Of a stretch of DNA of 64,000 nt, positions 47,909-60,900 are shown in pieces. Numbering within the stretch: the stretch's first letter is position 1; every line of letters starts with the position of its first letter. The stretch spans positions 9,982,001 to 10,046,000 of the forward strand of contig BTRK01000005.1 in the NCBI GenBank assembly GCA_036245805.1, read 5' to 3'. The notes under the pieces were generated by a model, which made no database searches, had not been told where the DNA came from, and saw nothing but the letters and a program-made list of their open reading frames with translations. The DNA is from Pristionchus mayeri. Lineage: Eukaryota > Nematoda > Chromadorea > Rhabditida > Neodiplogasteridae. A program made the position numbers and the translations under genes.

Positions 47909-49759
47909 ATACATAGGCCAGACAGTATGAATAGAAATTACAAAAAAATACGATTCAGCGAAGTTCTGATTGCGAAATCAGACGAATTGTTAATCGGGCT
48001 CATTACACTCACACTCATATAGAAAAACTCAGACAAAGAAAATTAGAACAGCTCGTACCTTGATGAGGGCTATCTGATTATCGAAGATGACGTTGTCGGG
48101 CTCGAAGATGAGCTCTCCCGTACGAGCGTCGCGATCCCTGCGAAAATTACTACGGTATTATCAAATCTCTTAGCATTCTTCTGCTCATTTTCTATCCCAA
48201 TCTCACTTCGTATGTTGCCAGCGATACAGTATGACAATCAGGGAAATACGAATTTTTCACTATGATTTACTCAGTGTTCATTTTCAAGATAAACAAAAAT
48301 TGTCATAAATATGGATCTGGAAAGGCATTTTTCAATAGCAACTTACGGGAAAACAGACTGGTAGTGACGGTAGATGATGTCATTCTTCTTGTAATATCTG
48401 AAGACCCGCGCCTCCAGTAGTTCTCCTCATGAGTGCAGCCTCCCTTATCGATCTCTTCGATCAATTTGGCATCATCTCCCTCATCTTTCCTGAATTGTAG
48501 TGATCAGATACGGTAGGATACATTAAGATACGGTAGGACGGTAAGACATGGTTTTCTTCTACTAATTGTTGCACTATCTATTAGTTGAGAAAATTTCCTA
48601 GTCGTACATAGAGTCTGAGCCGAACTATTGGTAAAGATTTTAAAGCATTGAATAGGGTTTTTGTACTGCTCATCCCCTATCAAATTGGATCTCACTGTTA
48701 GATGGGCAACGTCTAATGGGAATTGATAATAATACTTTAACTTAGTGTCGAATGATTTACGGTAATTAACTGTTCACCTCTCGACTCGCTCCTCCGATGC
48801 GGCGAAAAGTGCGCGATCCTCCTACAATTCGGAATGATTGGGTAATTCAAAGAAAAAAAGTTTGACTTCTGAAAAAATGCAGAAAAAAATCAACAAAACG
48901 AGAACAGCTTCAAGATATTTGTCCGTTTTGAAGGTTTACTATCACTGATCTATAGTGTTTTTCCCACTCACTTCCGTCTGCAGCCATTCGTATATGTAGG
49001 GGTCGTTGAAGAGCCGCCCGCACGTGCAGTACCTCAGGTAGTTGCGATTCTGAAGGGTGAAATCATCATTGTGCGATTACGTGATCACTAGGCTACGTTA
49101 TTAACCACATTAGGAAATAATAGGGTATTGAGTGCGCCGCTGTTAAGGCAGTAGTAAGCAATGTAGTAGTGTCTGTAAGCCTTGCAGTACGTCAGATTGA
49201 CTGTCGGTCACTTTTTTCAAATAAGTTTTAACCGTTTCAGAATAATCGGAAAAGCAGAAATGGCGTGCCCATAGGACACCTCGCTGAGCATTTTAAAAAT
49301 CGATATTGGATGCATCATGAAAAAGAAATAACTAGAATGTGCCTATAGTAACCGAATACCGGAGAAGTCTATCAACCGGATTGCTCTAACCTTCGACTCT
49401 GATTGCCCATCTTTCGTCGATTTCTCACTGTTACCAGCTAACTGAGAGGCCGCACTCTTATTTGCCAAAGCCGATGAAGTCTAAAATAGTCCTTGATCTT
49501 CGTCTTTTGATCCTTGATCATCAAAGCAATTACAAACCTTCTCAGAGGGTAGGTTCGATAGCCCGCCGCCACCAACATTTTTGCCTGCCTGTAATTGGAG
49601 AGAGATTGCAATATCGATTTACTAGCTGGCTAATGGACTGTTGTCTATTAGAGATCGTGTGGTAACGTCAGGCTAAGCAGAGGCAGTTCAACGCTGCGAA
49701 TAACTAATACTAATTGAACCCAGTCTCGTTTTTCCAGTAGAGTTCATAATTCGGGCCTT

Positions 49760-49827
49760 CGTCTCTCCATTTTACACACTCTCTAGACCGGACGAGTGTT
49801 GAGAGAGTGTGTAAAATGCAGAGACCG
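49760..49827. repeat. 68-bp hairpin in intron 1 of the MSP-domain gene
   Basis: Arms GTCTCTCCATTTTACACACT and AGTGTGTAAAATGCAGAGAC (one mismatch), extended by CTCT/AGAG, close a 17-base loop. Pre-miRNA-sized. Confidence 0.8.
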
Positions 49828-50260
49828 TGGTATCGTTTCTCGAACTATATTTTCCAGCCCTGTTACTTACCTTGCATAAGAGTAGAATCGGAATCAGTGC
49901 AATCAGTGACAGCAGTGGCGCAGTCCAGTCCATCAGATTCCTGTTGTACATTTTCGTCACAAAAATAATGGCAATTGATAATAACAACAATAGAATCATC
50001 AATAATAATGACAAATAATATGACAAAATACATTTTATGGAAGAGGACTGGCTAGTCGACCACCCGTCGCGAGCGAAAGAAGTAGAAATGATGGAATGAC
50101 AAACAAGAAGAAGAGCGAAAAATAATTTAATCAGCATATTTGAATAACAGATGTGAAATATTTTTTGTTATTTAAATCGAAAGAGATGTACTTTCGAAGG
50201 GAACAATTATATGAGCCCGATTCTCTAAGATTCGAACACAATGTCGTATTAGAAAATGGA

Positions 50261-51891
50261 TCATATTCCTCTGAATTCAGCTTCCCATCCCGTTCCTTCA
50301 GAAGATGAAACGGAGTAGACCATCTGTAAATATCCTCACAAATATAAAAAAAATAATAGAAACCATTAAAAATGAGAATCAAGTTTTTAAATGATTATTT
50401 TTACTATCTAATATTTATTTATCTCGCCTTCAGTACGTTAGATTTTCCTGTGTACCACATATTGACTGATGGAGACTTTTTATGGAAGCTGAATTTTGTT
50501 GATATGTTGCAAGTTTAAAAAGTAGCAGTTACGTCATGAATGGCTTATCGCTGTTGAGTCCGTCGTAAAATGCAAAAGTAGCTCCCGATTGACAATCGAA
50601 GTTTACGAATTTGAGAGCTGCCTGGGAAACAAATGCTAGTATTTATGGAAATCTTCACAATTTGTTACCGATGTTCCTTCATTAGTTCCGATAATGTATT
50701 CGCATTTCTGCTGACTAGGGATGGAGAGAGGATAGTTCGGTGAGTAGATCTAAAAAAATGTGGACGTGCATGTAACCCCTTCATTTTTTAGGGGGTGGGG
50801 GAAAAATTCTTTCGGGGGACAAATGATATCATGTATGTTATATAAAGGCTCTCAAATATATAATGTATTTATCATGTATACGATTATTTAAGAGGACTCA
50901 CTTTTCCACTTCCTGTGAAATATTGATCAGACGGGCAATGGGGGTCGGCTTTGGGGACTTGAGGGGTGAGATCTGGAATTAGAAATTATAAACCATAAAA
51001 TATCAATTATATATTTTTTTCAATATTTACGTAATAAACGCATCAATACTACGAACGAAAGTTGATAAACTCACGTGGTGGAAGCACAGTGGGTCCGTAG
51101 ACCCCTCCATTCCTGAAGCACATATACGCTTGTTTCGTGGAGCATTCGACATTTGTCCATTGGCGTGCGTAACCCAGGTCAGAATCCAACAACATTTGGA
51201 CGCAAGATCCGAAGATTGTATTGGGAAATCCTAAAACGGACAATTGTGATTATAGTAATTGCTAAACTTGCACGGGACAATAATTTACCGTTTGCCCATT
51301 CGGTGTATGAGAGACGCGAGCCATCGAGCCATTCGAACTCTTAACGTTAATAATGAAAAATTGTTTTTAAATATTACATACTGCCATTCGAAAATTGCCC
51401 TCCGATGTAGACTGTTCCGCGAACTTTGCTGGCCCGAGCAAAATCGTCAGTGTTCCTAAACAATTTGCAATTGCATTTGCAATATTTGCTATCCCGAATA
51501 TGTTGAGTTCTAATTATGTTGTTTTCTGTGTTTTATTTTTTTTTATTTTCTAGCTGTTTTATTGTAGTTTTTGAGCTAATTAATTCAGTAATTTGGGAAA
51601 TGCACGATCGATTTAGACAAATATCCAAAGAGTTGCATATTTGTCACGTTAATCTTCGCTTTACAAATACTCAATGTCGTTAGTGGCCCTGGGGACTCGA
51701 GGTGATCTCTTTATCGCTTTAGAATACAGCACGTATATAAGTACAACTACTTACGTAATTGCTGTGAACGGATATGAGGTGTCCTCCCTCCTCCTGGCAA
51801 GAAGCCTCTGCGCTCTTCTGTTCAAGAGGCGTTGTGTGCACTGAGACGCAGCCTCCCTTGTAGGCGTACTCTCCATCGTTACACTCGATCG
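50261..51891 (-). CDS. Secreted C-type lectin with CUB domain (clec family), 5' incomplete
   Basis: Exons: 51891-51755, 51455-51382, 51339-51289, 51230-51075, 50972-50902, 50749-50669, 50621-50533, 50323-50261. The C-type lectin domain includes CNDGEYAYKGGCVSVH, CQEEGGHLISVHSN, VYIGGQFSNGKFEWLDGSRL, SYTEWANGFPN and WTNVECSTKQAYMCF. A CUB domain follows: IYSPNYPLSIPSQQKCEYII, FVNFDCQSGATFAFYDGLNS and a terminal SSSEGTGWEAEFRGI. This CTLD-CUB order is typical of nematode secreted lectins linked to immunity or cutic/gut recognition (family knowledge). Two joins do not keep frame as read: 51755/51455 is off by one, and the sequence between 50533 and 50323 lacks part of the CUB. So either small exons were missed or the gene is damaged. 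The signal-peptide exon was not found; a repeat fragment lies just upstream. Confidence 0.7.
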
Positions 51892-51949
51892 CTAAACAAA
51901 TCTCCATTGCTTCATCGTAGTGCTTTCCACTCGTTGTCCACATATTATA

Positions 51950-52097
51950 ATCCTACCAGCGCTGCTCCCATGCTAGCGGAGTAGGTGTCGCAAGAGTAGG
52001 TTTCGCAATCACTCGTTTCGAAAGTTGTTGACGCGCGACCTCTCTCCCTCCACGTTTCGTAATCGTGATCACACAGCGCTTTATATATAGGTATAGA
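51950..52097 (-). repeat. Repeat fragment related to the core of the hAT-type element at 3.9 kb
   Basis: The reverse complement reads CCTATATATAAAGCGCTGTG and continues with GAAACGTGGAGGGAGAGAGG and AACGAGTGATTGCGAAACCT, closely matching 3880-4020 inside the hAT-type element. It carries no terminal repeats here. Confidence 0.8.
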
Positions 52098-52199
52098 TAT
52101 TTCATGCACCAAATACCACAATAGACTTGTCTCGCATCGTCGACGATGGAGATATGTAACACTACTTGTTTGTTTCTGTTGAGGCACAGTAGGAACTAT

Positions 52200-52870
52200 C
52201 TAAAAATGCTCATAGCACGCGTGTCGCCGTAAAATCGGATAAACGGTGGCACATTGAAAAAGTCGAATGTGAGCCGAGACCATTTTTCGGTAGTCTTTAT
52301 GGTCCCTCACAAGATAGCGTCGAGCTTTATTCCATAGTTTCGATTTCGACGACGTCAGACGTCGTCGAACTTTGACTGACTCGAAATCGGCTGACTTTGG
52401 AGCCTCATATCTCAGCTCATTTTGATGCTGATTCTGTACCAAGGAGATGGTTCTGTGCAGAATTTTCAGGAGAACACGCCTATACCATTGGTTCAACGAT
52501 ATTTAAAATTAATAATTTCATAACTAATTAAAATTAATGATTTTCATCACAAATCAGAACCCAACACGTTATGTAGCTCAATCGCTAGATCTCGATGAGA
52601 GGAATCGAATGATATGCTAAATGACCATATTATTTTAGTGCGCCTCTGAGATACACGGATTTCAAGATTTTCAAAGCTCGCTTTGAAAAACACAAACGCT
52701 TTGATCTACCCTCTTCTCTGCTGCAATTGATCAATTTTTGAATTGTTTTCATGTTTCATGCAATAATCGAGTACGTTTATCTAATTTTAGGGACAAATAT
52801 CATCATAATATTCATAATTAACATAAATTTTGCAATAAATCATTAACATAAGGGATAAAATTCTAAACAT
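52200..52870. other. No recognisable gene
   Basis: A minus-strand frame of 98 codons (52496-52200) has no family match and includes a short palindrome (GACGTCAGACGTC near 52353). The remainder is AT-rich. Confidence 0.5.
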
Positions 52871-52873
52871 TTC

Positions 52874-54090
52874 TCATACAGATCTCAGGTAAATCTGATC
52901 GCACTCCTCCACAAACACCTTCCTAATGAAATCTTCTTCATGCTGTCCCAGAAACTCATCGTCGTCGTCTTCCTCCTCATCTATATCCTCCTCGAATCGT
53001 CCATCTCCGATTCCTCTGACTCATTCACTACTCTTCTTTTCCTCGAGCCTTCACTTGTCGATCGCACGCTCGACTTCTTCGTGTTTTTCTTGATTGCCGT
53101 CGATGATTTCTTCGCGGATTTCGCAACTTTCGCGGGTTTGGGAGCCGTCTTCTTGAGATCTGAAAGAAAGATATTCCTTGTGTTCTGATTGAAGCCACAA
53201 TACCGTTGAGTCTCTTCGTTTCTAAACGTGAGAAGAGTGAGGTAAGCTCAGAGGGTATTCGCGAGTATTCGAGTAGATAGCGACAGCCCGAGGTATCAGT
53301 GGGGTCGAGTGCTTCCGCTAATTTGGCCCGCATGACTCCCGCATCAGCTCTTCGGGGTGGCATCAGTGACCGCTGGGAGTTGAAGTACTCCTTAGCCAAT
53401 TCCTTCGCCTTCTTGTCCAGTTTCTGACTAGCATTCGATCCCTTTAATGCCCATCCCTGCTCGTATTCTGAAATGAAGTCACAATAGTTACGGGTGATAT
53501 GAGTATCAGCTTGCTATCGAGATTAGGCATGCCATTTCGGTATCCTTGATGTCTGGATACTTCCACCTGCTCCGAAACTGCGATTCGAGCAGTTTCCCTT
53601 GTCTCTATCAATTCGTTCAACTTGATAATCGCCTTGTCAGTCATCGTCTGCTTCTTGATGGAATACTGATGAATTCCCTTTGTCTCGTGTGCATCTAGCC
53701 ATCTGATGCTTCGGAATGATCGAATGCATCCAGTAGTTGAGCATTGGAACATATCCTGAATGAATTACTAATGAACCCTTTTCCCCGCTCGACGGGCTGT
53801 GTGCGGAAGAGTAAGTATGATACCTTATTATCCGAAATTGTCTCCTCCCCGTTCGCCCTCACATTCAGCAAATCAAATGACAGAGTTGCAGCCATGTAGA
53901 TCAACAATATCCGTGAGATTTTCGATGAAATGTGAGACAGTCTGCTCCGTCAGGTGATTCATTTAACTAAGTACGACAAAAGTAAACAATAATTGAAAGT
54001 TAGTAACTCACTTCCCTCCACATTGAGTTTCCGCCAAATCGAACTTCTTAATTCGCTCCACCTTCTCGTGATCTCCAGGACTTATCACTC
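52874..54090 (-). pseudogene. Broken C2H2-finger protein related to the TTAA-element cargo
   Basis: Reading on the minus strand: SPGDHEKVERIKKFDLAETQ (about 54070), HFIENLTDIVDLHGCNSVI, LLNVRANGEETISDNK (to 53822), FQCSTTGCIRSFRSIRWLDA with a downstream H (C2H2-like), GWALKGSNASQKLDKKAKEL to IPSELTSLFSRLETKR (53467-53214), then a K/S-rich block KPAKVAKSAKKSSTAIKKNT (from 53159) and an acidic tail EEDIDEEEDDDDEF (stop 52874). The order finger - GWALK domain - basic - acidic matches the protein carried by the element at 10434-12796. Frame breaks lie near 53885 (an extra T in CATTTGATTTG), at the 53467 exon join and near 53000. Function unknown; probably an old transposon-derived gene. Confidence 0.6.
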
Positions 54091-54179
54091 GATAATAGCA
54101 AGATTAAACCATTATATAACGATGACTGCAAACACAAGAAACAATACGAGATAAAACAACGAAAAAAACACCAAAAGTG

Positions 54180-56040
54180 AAATGAGCCTGATGACCATAG
54201 GATTATTAAGCCCGTGCAACTCAAAACCTCATTTCGCTCTCGTTTTACATTTTAAAAACAACAAACTTACTTTTACACGAAATTTTAGCATACTGTATTG
54301 AGTTTTAATATGAAACATTGATGAAACATGTCCAAATTAGTTCTCAAAAATCGTTTGCATTTCATAGCCCTGAAACATAAATTATCAGTGTCCGTTTCAT
54401 AGAAATTGATTAGGCAATTCATATATATTTTTTCATTGAAAATTAAAGTATTAAGTGGGTTTTTTTTATTTTGTCCGTGTACTTGCTTTTCAAATAAAAT
54501 AATAGTATGATGGGGTATGCGAAGAGGAATTGTACGTGGTGCCGTAAGGTAGTGTCAATATTTTATTATAATTCATAACTTTAAAGAATTCTATCGTAGA
54601 CAATTTGTCTTTAATGTTAATGATTTATTGTAAAATTTATGTTAATTATGAATAAGTGAAATATTTACTCCATGTGAATATAACAAAAACATAAAATTGC
54701 CATTTGGAGATGGACGTTTTTTGCTATATCGATATAAATGTCGCAAAATTCGAATGAGAAATCTGATGTTTTCTCAGAAATTGAACATGATGCATCATAA
54801 TTGCTAGGAAAATACGAAAACAATTTCATCTACTTATTTCCACTTTAATGGTGCTAAGTTTCAGTATTTTGAAACTAAAAATCCAAAAAAATGGAATGAC
54901 TGAGAAACTGATTTTGTCATGAAAAAATGTAATCCGCTGATTTTCCTAGATATGATTTTATAGAATTTTATTGCTGATTGTGAAAGAATAACTCCATATT
55001 CACATTAGAAAAAAATGAAAAGGTCTTTTGGAGGCGGACGTTTTTTTATACATCGCTCTAAAAACGTCGCAAGATGCAAAATCGGTTTCTCAATCTTTCA
55101 ATTTTTAAAGGATTTTCATTTTCAAAATACTGAAACATGGCACAATTAAAGTTGAAATAAACAAATAAATTGTTTTCTTATTTCGCTAGCAATTATGATG
55201 CATCATGTTCAATTTCTGAGAAAACATCAGATTTATCTTTCGAATTTTGCGACTTCTATATCGATATAGCAAAAAACTTCCATCTCCAAATGGCAACTTT
55301 ATGTTTTTCTTATATTCACATGGATTAAATATTTCACAATCAGCGATACAATTCTATAAAATAATACCTAGAAAATCCAGCAGAATGCATTTTTTAATGT
55401 CAAAATCGAATTTTCGATCAAAACGTTTTTTGGAGTTTCAGTTTGAAAATACTGAAACTTAGAATAATATGAGTGGGAATAATCAGTTAAAATTGTTTTT
55501 GTATTTCCCTAGCAATTATGATGCGATCTGTTCAATTTATGAGAAACATCGGATATCTCAAAGTCGCACTTTGCGACATTTACAGTGATATAGCAAAAAA
55601 CGTCCATCTCCAAATGGCAATTTTATTTTTTTGTGATATGCGTCTGGACTTGAACTTTCATAATCTGCAATACAATTCTTTAAAGAGGCACCTCGCAAAA
55701 GCAGCAAAATTTTATATCTGTCTAAGAAATCGGTTTTTCAGAAATAATAATTTTCTTTGAAGACCCAAATTTTTGGTATGAACAGAAAAGTTGCTTGAAA
55801 TAAATTTCCGGTAATTTTAAGCTATTCGGCACCTCTCTAGCTCATTTGGGAGCTGAAATACAAAAATGCAGTTTTGAAAACCGGAAAATTCCTAAATGCC
55901 GGTTCTGGGACAAGTGGTCCTTAAATTTCAATTTGTTATCCCCACCGTACCCACCATAATGATGACTAGGTCGTGAAAACTTTTTGCAAATTGTTCCCGA
56001 AGAGGTCGTTCTTCCACCAGTGACTCGTGATACTCCTGTT
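54180..56040. repeat. Degenerate foldback region 5
   Basis: Multiple inverted copies of a block containing GCCATTTGGAGATGGACGTT: forward at about 54695 and (diverged) 55030, reversed at about 55270 and 55585. The right portion 55820-56040 resembles the end of foldback 4 (TTCCTAAATGCCGGTTCTGG; ACTCGTGATACTCCTGTTAC). No gene seen in the stretch, including 54090-54560. Confidence 0.75.
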
Positions 56041-56597
56041 ACCATTAAAAAGAGTTGTAAGAGTGAGAGCAAATCAAACTGCTGTGAGAGTAGGCACCCG
56101 TGTAGTTATCCAAACTAGATTTTGCGTCATTTACTAGCATGCACTTCCCGAAATGGTGATTTGCTTGCACTTGCATATGATAGGAATTGTTGATTTGTAT
56201 TTCATAGTATTCATTGTTGATGTCATTAATCATTGTTTTATCAGGCGGTTGAGTCGAGGCAGCAACTGCGCCAATGAATCAACTGATCTGATGATACACT
56301 ATTTATGATTTTAAGTGAATTTATATTTTTGTATGATATCTGACGAAAGACAAGAGGACCATCGCCGCTCCGAGACGCGAGCTACTGTGAAGCATCAGTG
56401 AAGCTCAAATCCCACGCAATGTTTGAATTATGATTTTTGTGAATGCATTTTTTGGTATTGTCGCAACAATAGCATTTCAACTATAATTTAATACGAAATG
56501 TGCAATTAAAGGCTTGTGTTTTGTTGTGTTAGAAAAAAATAGTTATTTTTTTTAAAAAAAATATTTTAGTTTAGATTGCACTCTCTTCTACGTACAT
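56041..56597. other. Intergenic, AT-rich
   Basis: No open frame with similarity and no repeat recognised between foldbacks 5 and 6. Confidence 0.5.
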
Positions 56598-57999
56598 ATC
56601 ACGCCTCTCACGAAAGAATCGAGCTAGAATGGACATTCTTGGGAATGGACGGAAACTCGTGAAATGAGTTCTAGCCGGTTTTGGGCATCCTGCCTGACCA
56701 CCTCTCAAAGTCTTATTGCGCAGACTTCATTTTGGAGCTGCATACACCGGGTCGCAATTCGGCATCACTCACTTTAAGGGTCGATTTCTCGTAAACGGTG
56801 ATAAATTGAGCAAAATTGTCCTCTGAGTGACCCCGACTCTGCAGCAGCTCAAATTCTCACAGGGTAAAGCAGCAGCTCAAATTCTCACAGTGGATACTTC
56901 TCAACGAGAGCTTTCCAATGCGTGGTTTGCGAAAAAAATACGAGAACCCTGGAGAGAGTTTCGCCATTTTAACTGCGTCTGAATCGTTTGAACTTTATTT
57001 TCAACAGACTACTTTCATTTCACACCGCTCTTTTCGGAGCGGGTGGCCGAAAATGAACGATTTCCAATCGATATCCCTGTTGAAAATATAGTTCAAACGT
57101 TTCAGACGAAGTTTAAAGGACGAAACTCTCGCCAGGGTTCTCGTATTTTTTTCGCAAACCACTCATTGGAAAGCTTTCGTTGAGATGTATCCACTGTGAA
57201 AATTTTAGCTGCTACTTTACCTACATTTTTGAGAAAAAGTACCAGCAATTTAGCACTGTTAAAAATGCGATTTTGAGAAATTGGTGTTGATGGATCGATA
57301 GAGCTCAAAAAATGAGTCGGGGTCACTCAGAGGACAAATCTGCTCAATCTATCACCATTTTCGAGAATACAATACAATATAATATTTATCTGTTATCGCT
57401 TTCTGGGCGCAGATCAAGACGTGGAACCAGATAAGGTCGTTCTTCTCATTTCAAGATGGTCATTTGCGGTGTGCTTGCGAGAGGATGTTGGATTGCATTG
57501 CATAGATAGAATCTCACTATAGGTCGTAAACGAAGCCTTGCGTGTTCTAGAATCTTCTCTGTACGAATCCGCCAGACTCGATGATAAATCTTTCAACGAG
57601 ATGATCGAGTCTATATTCTGAAGGACCAAACATCTTAGTAGGTCATACCCATCACACGGTGACCACTCCGGCTTGGATGGGGATTCTCTTTTCTTGATGA
57701 GTCGAAGGCGGAAGCGAGGGGTATTAGGGGAAACCAATCCAAATCAGAGAGAAAAGGGAGAGGGACCGCTCGCGACGACTAACAAGGAATGGAATGAATG
57801 GATTTTCGAGAAATCGGCTCTTAAAGTGAGTGATACCGAATTGCGACTCGGTGTATGAAGCTCCAAAATGAAGTCTGCGCAATAAGACTTTGGGAGGTGA
57901 TCAGGCATGCCTTAGGATGCCCGAAACTATCTAGAACTCATTTCACGAGTTTCCCTCCATTCCCTGACTCAGCTCGATTCTCTCATGATAGGTGTGATA
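56598..57999. mobile_element. Foldback element 6, about 1.4 kb
   Basis: Left end ATCACGCCTCTCACGAAAGA with AATCGAGCT pairs with right-end AGCTCGATTCTCTCATGATA. Inner arms also match (TTCATTTTGGAGCT at 56730 with AGCTCCAAAATGAA at 57860; GAACCCTGG at 56943 and CCAGGGTTC at 57133). The interior right part, about 57350-57780, has no inverted partner and may be a later insertion. No protein recognised. Confidence 0.75.
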
Positions 58000-60900
58000 T
58001 TCATAAATATGCTTCTGATCATATTAAAAAGATATTTAAAATATTTATAGTACCTTCATTGCCATTATGGTTCCTTCTGCGAGGCACTTATGAGCTTTGA
58101 GTCGATAACTCGGATGAAGTACGCGTAAGTTCCGTTGAAATTTGTGTTCCGGAAATGCTTAAAATTTACAAGTATACGGAACTTGTGTATCCATGCTTGA
58201 TAAAGCTACGCCGCTTCGACTGGCGACAAAATAATTGTGGACATCCCGCGACATCGACGTCACACTTTCTCAATTAAAGAAAAGCTATCATCTCGTGACA
58301 ATCCTTTCCAGCTTTCCAATCGTTTATAAAACATAATAATCTTGCTATTATATAAATTGCGAGGTTGCTGCTGTCGCTGCTCACCCCGAGATAACGCCCG
58401 CCTACAAAAACGAACCGAAGATACAAGCGTCGCACTTATAATTAAATAAAATAGATCAGCATATACAGCCGAGTGGCCAGTGTTACACCACTGCTTCGAA
58501 AGGACTGGTAGCATAGCTTTCCAATCGACTGCGCGTACAGAAAAATCACTCATTATTATCACCAAGGATGGCGCGGAAGCTGTTGTTGGTTCTATTCGAA
58601 TACCCCGAGGCAAATCGAGTATCGACGAGTGAGGCATGTCATTATTTAAATTGTGTATTTTAAAACGGCACTCTCGCTGCTATCAGTGAAAAGTTGTAAC
58701 AGTCTCGCTAAGTGGATCAACTGAAACATCACATCGCCAGGCCGTTAGTTCTCATCATCGCCTGTAAGGGAGAATTGTATGCCTTTGCAAAATATTCAAC
58801 TAAACTCACAGCACCGTAAGATCGAACAATAAAATGTCACTCTTCCTATCGGTTTGTAAGAGATAGGGGGCAGATGTTTAGAGACGAAAAAGGGTTTGAA
58901 GCCATGAACACCTGAAGAGAGAAATTTTTTTCTGACGTATTTAATTTCTCTGTCTCGACTATAGAGGAGATGCAGGTATCAACACTTTCATCAGCCAAGT
59001 CAATACAATATGTGTTTTGTTTTTAGAAAGAATAAAGAAATAATCGATGTGGGTAGTGCTGACAAAATAAGATATAAAAGTGAAACCGAAATTCTCTAAA
59101 TCGAAATATCGTAATTTCATGAAACTCATCGTTTCTCGAAAAGCGTCAATTTGTAACGCTTGCTCGCTATGCCGAAGTATTCACGTATAGCAGAGAAGAA
59201 CTCTACCGTGTTCATTATTGTTTATTAGTTTTAACTATGACCTAAAATAACAGGTAAAATTCCGTGATCCAAAATGTCATATATTCACCATTTGTGCTTC
59301 CGTCATCAAAATGAAATCAAAAGGGGAGTGCACAAATTAGTAGTTCATTACATGTCAACGATTCCCCGTTCGCGTTCCGCCAATTCAGCAAAAGGAATTC
59401 AAAGGGAAGTTCACCAATTCGAAGATATAATTAACAAAAAATAGTCACAAAACAAATAAACCCACAAGCAGAAGATATAACTTCAGAGCCGCAGCCGACG
59501 CTGAACGTGACAGTCGAGACTGTTGCTAATAGAGGAGACAATGATATACAATAATTGTGCAACACAAATCACCACAGGACCACATGCTTCTTGAAATTTG
59601 CCTCATGCGGGTCATCACATTGGTCTTGGCGCAGAGAAACAACGAAGGGGGAACGAATGATAATAATTTATATTCACTGTTATTTTATCTATCACACTGT
59701 GCAAAATTGTAATTTGTATTATATGTCCTTTTTATCCGAGCCTGAATTATCGTATGATGCATTAATTTTTTGCACTTATTCTGCAATAACTTCGTGTGAG
59801 TTTCGCATAGAAGAATTTCAATTTCATTTACATGTTGTCAAGTTAAGTCATTCCCTGCCCTCAACCCGCTGCTTGACATCAAAGGCGGCATGATGACACA
59901 GTTCACATCCGCCCTAGTGCCGTGGTATGGTCATTCGAGGTAGCGACTCCGCAACGCATCTTCCTCGCATGATTTCGTCTTTTGAGGAGGGAGGGGCGCA
60001 TTGAAATCGTTACCTCCCATCGAGACGATTTCTAGCAATACGCAAATACTACGGGTGTGTTTAATCTAATACACTCATCTACTTCGACGAAATTGCTACA
60101 GTCGCAGGAACATATCGTAATCTGTTGAGAGAATTAACCAATTTCTTCGAAATTTTTATCTGATGATCTTATGTTTCATTGGGAGATTTATTGGTTTGTC
60201 TTCCTCCTCAGTGGTTGGTGGCTGAAAGATCTAAAAAACCCTCAATAGCATTTAAACGAAAATCTAAAATTATGATAACTCGAATGTGAGTTGCTTCTGA
60301 AATTAAGTAAATATTGTTTGAATATGTTGATTTTCCTTTTCTCAGCATCTCCGACAGATGCAAACTAATTGTAGAGTAAGTAGACCATACGCGGACTCTC
60401 ACTGCACGGCAGTAATATAAACTTCTTCTCTTCCAGTGGGATCAATCGTTAATTTATTATTTTAATCATAACATCGGAGTTGTGATTTGTATTTGACTCG
60501 TTGATTACACGTTTCGCAATTATGCCAAGTTGCTGACAATCTCCTGGGGAACAATATCGCATCTACTGCCGACTTTAATTAACATATAGGTGGCTAAGCT
60601 CATTCACACGAATGTGGAGCGTGGAATAAGCATCTGGAGAGGAGTGTTTCATAGCCATGACGCGCAGACAAGTACTGAATCCATTTGCGCACTGTCAGTT
60701 ATTGTACATCGTTAGAGGTACAAGCGTTTACGTTTGTCTACTGCCGAAGCCACGTACTCGACAAATAATGTTGATTTGCAGACAGCAACAGCTCTTTCAT
60801 CTATGCCGATAGGACACATTACATAAGTGATAGCAGTGAAACCGAAGATCGCCATGTCGAGAGAATTGAAAAAATATGGAAATCTTCGTCACCTCCTCCG

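Larger units (their letters stand above)
45549..50137 (-). pseudogene. Membrane-anchored MSP-domain protein gene, probably broken
   Basis: Exons: 50137-49871 (or from ATG at 49951), 49480-49391, 49049-48972, 48821-48778, 48489-48347, 48137-48059, 45934-45788, 45687-45549. The first exon encodes hydrophobic segments (LIKLFFALLLVCHS; PLLSLIALIPILLL), so the protein was membrane-anchored. The later exons form an MSP (VAP-like) domain: LIFEPDNVIFDN, FSSRHVAWAFKASDIKGIAV, LPIVVSRVPKGKK, WTNIPRDEKNGMFYLKFFEG and a terminal IKIEYNP. Three lesions are visible: a one-base frame change inside exon 5 (about 48430), an in-frame TAG at 45666-45664 just before WTNIP, and a 7-bp AAAGATC duplication near 45575 that shifts the EYNP terminus out of frame. 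Intron 6 (2.1 kb) contains a foldback. It starts about 125 bp after the upstream lectin gene ends. Confidence 0.72.

Noticed and set aside
58260..58637. 125-codon minus-strand open frame
   Set aside because: Some hydrophobic content but no signal peptide or domain, and no joining exons found; support too weak.
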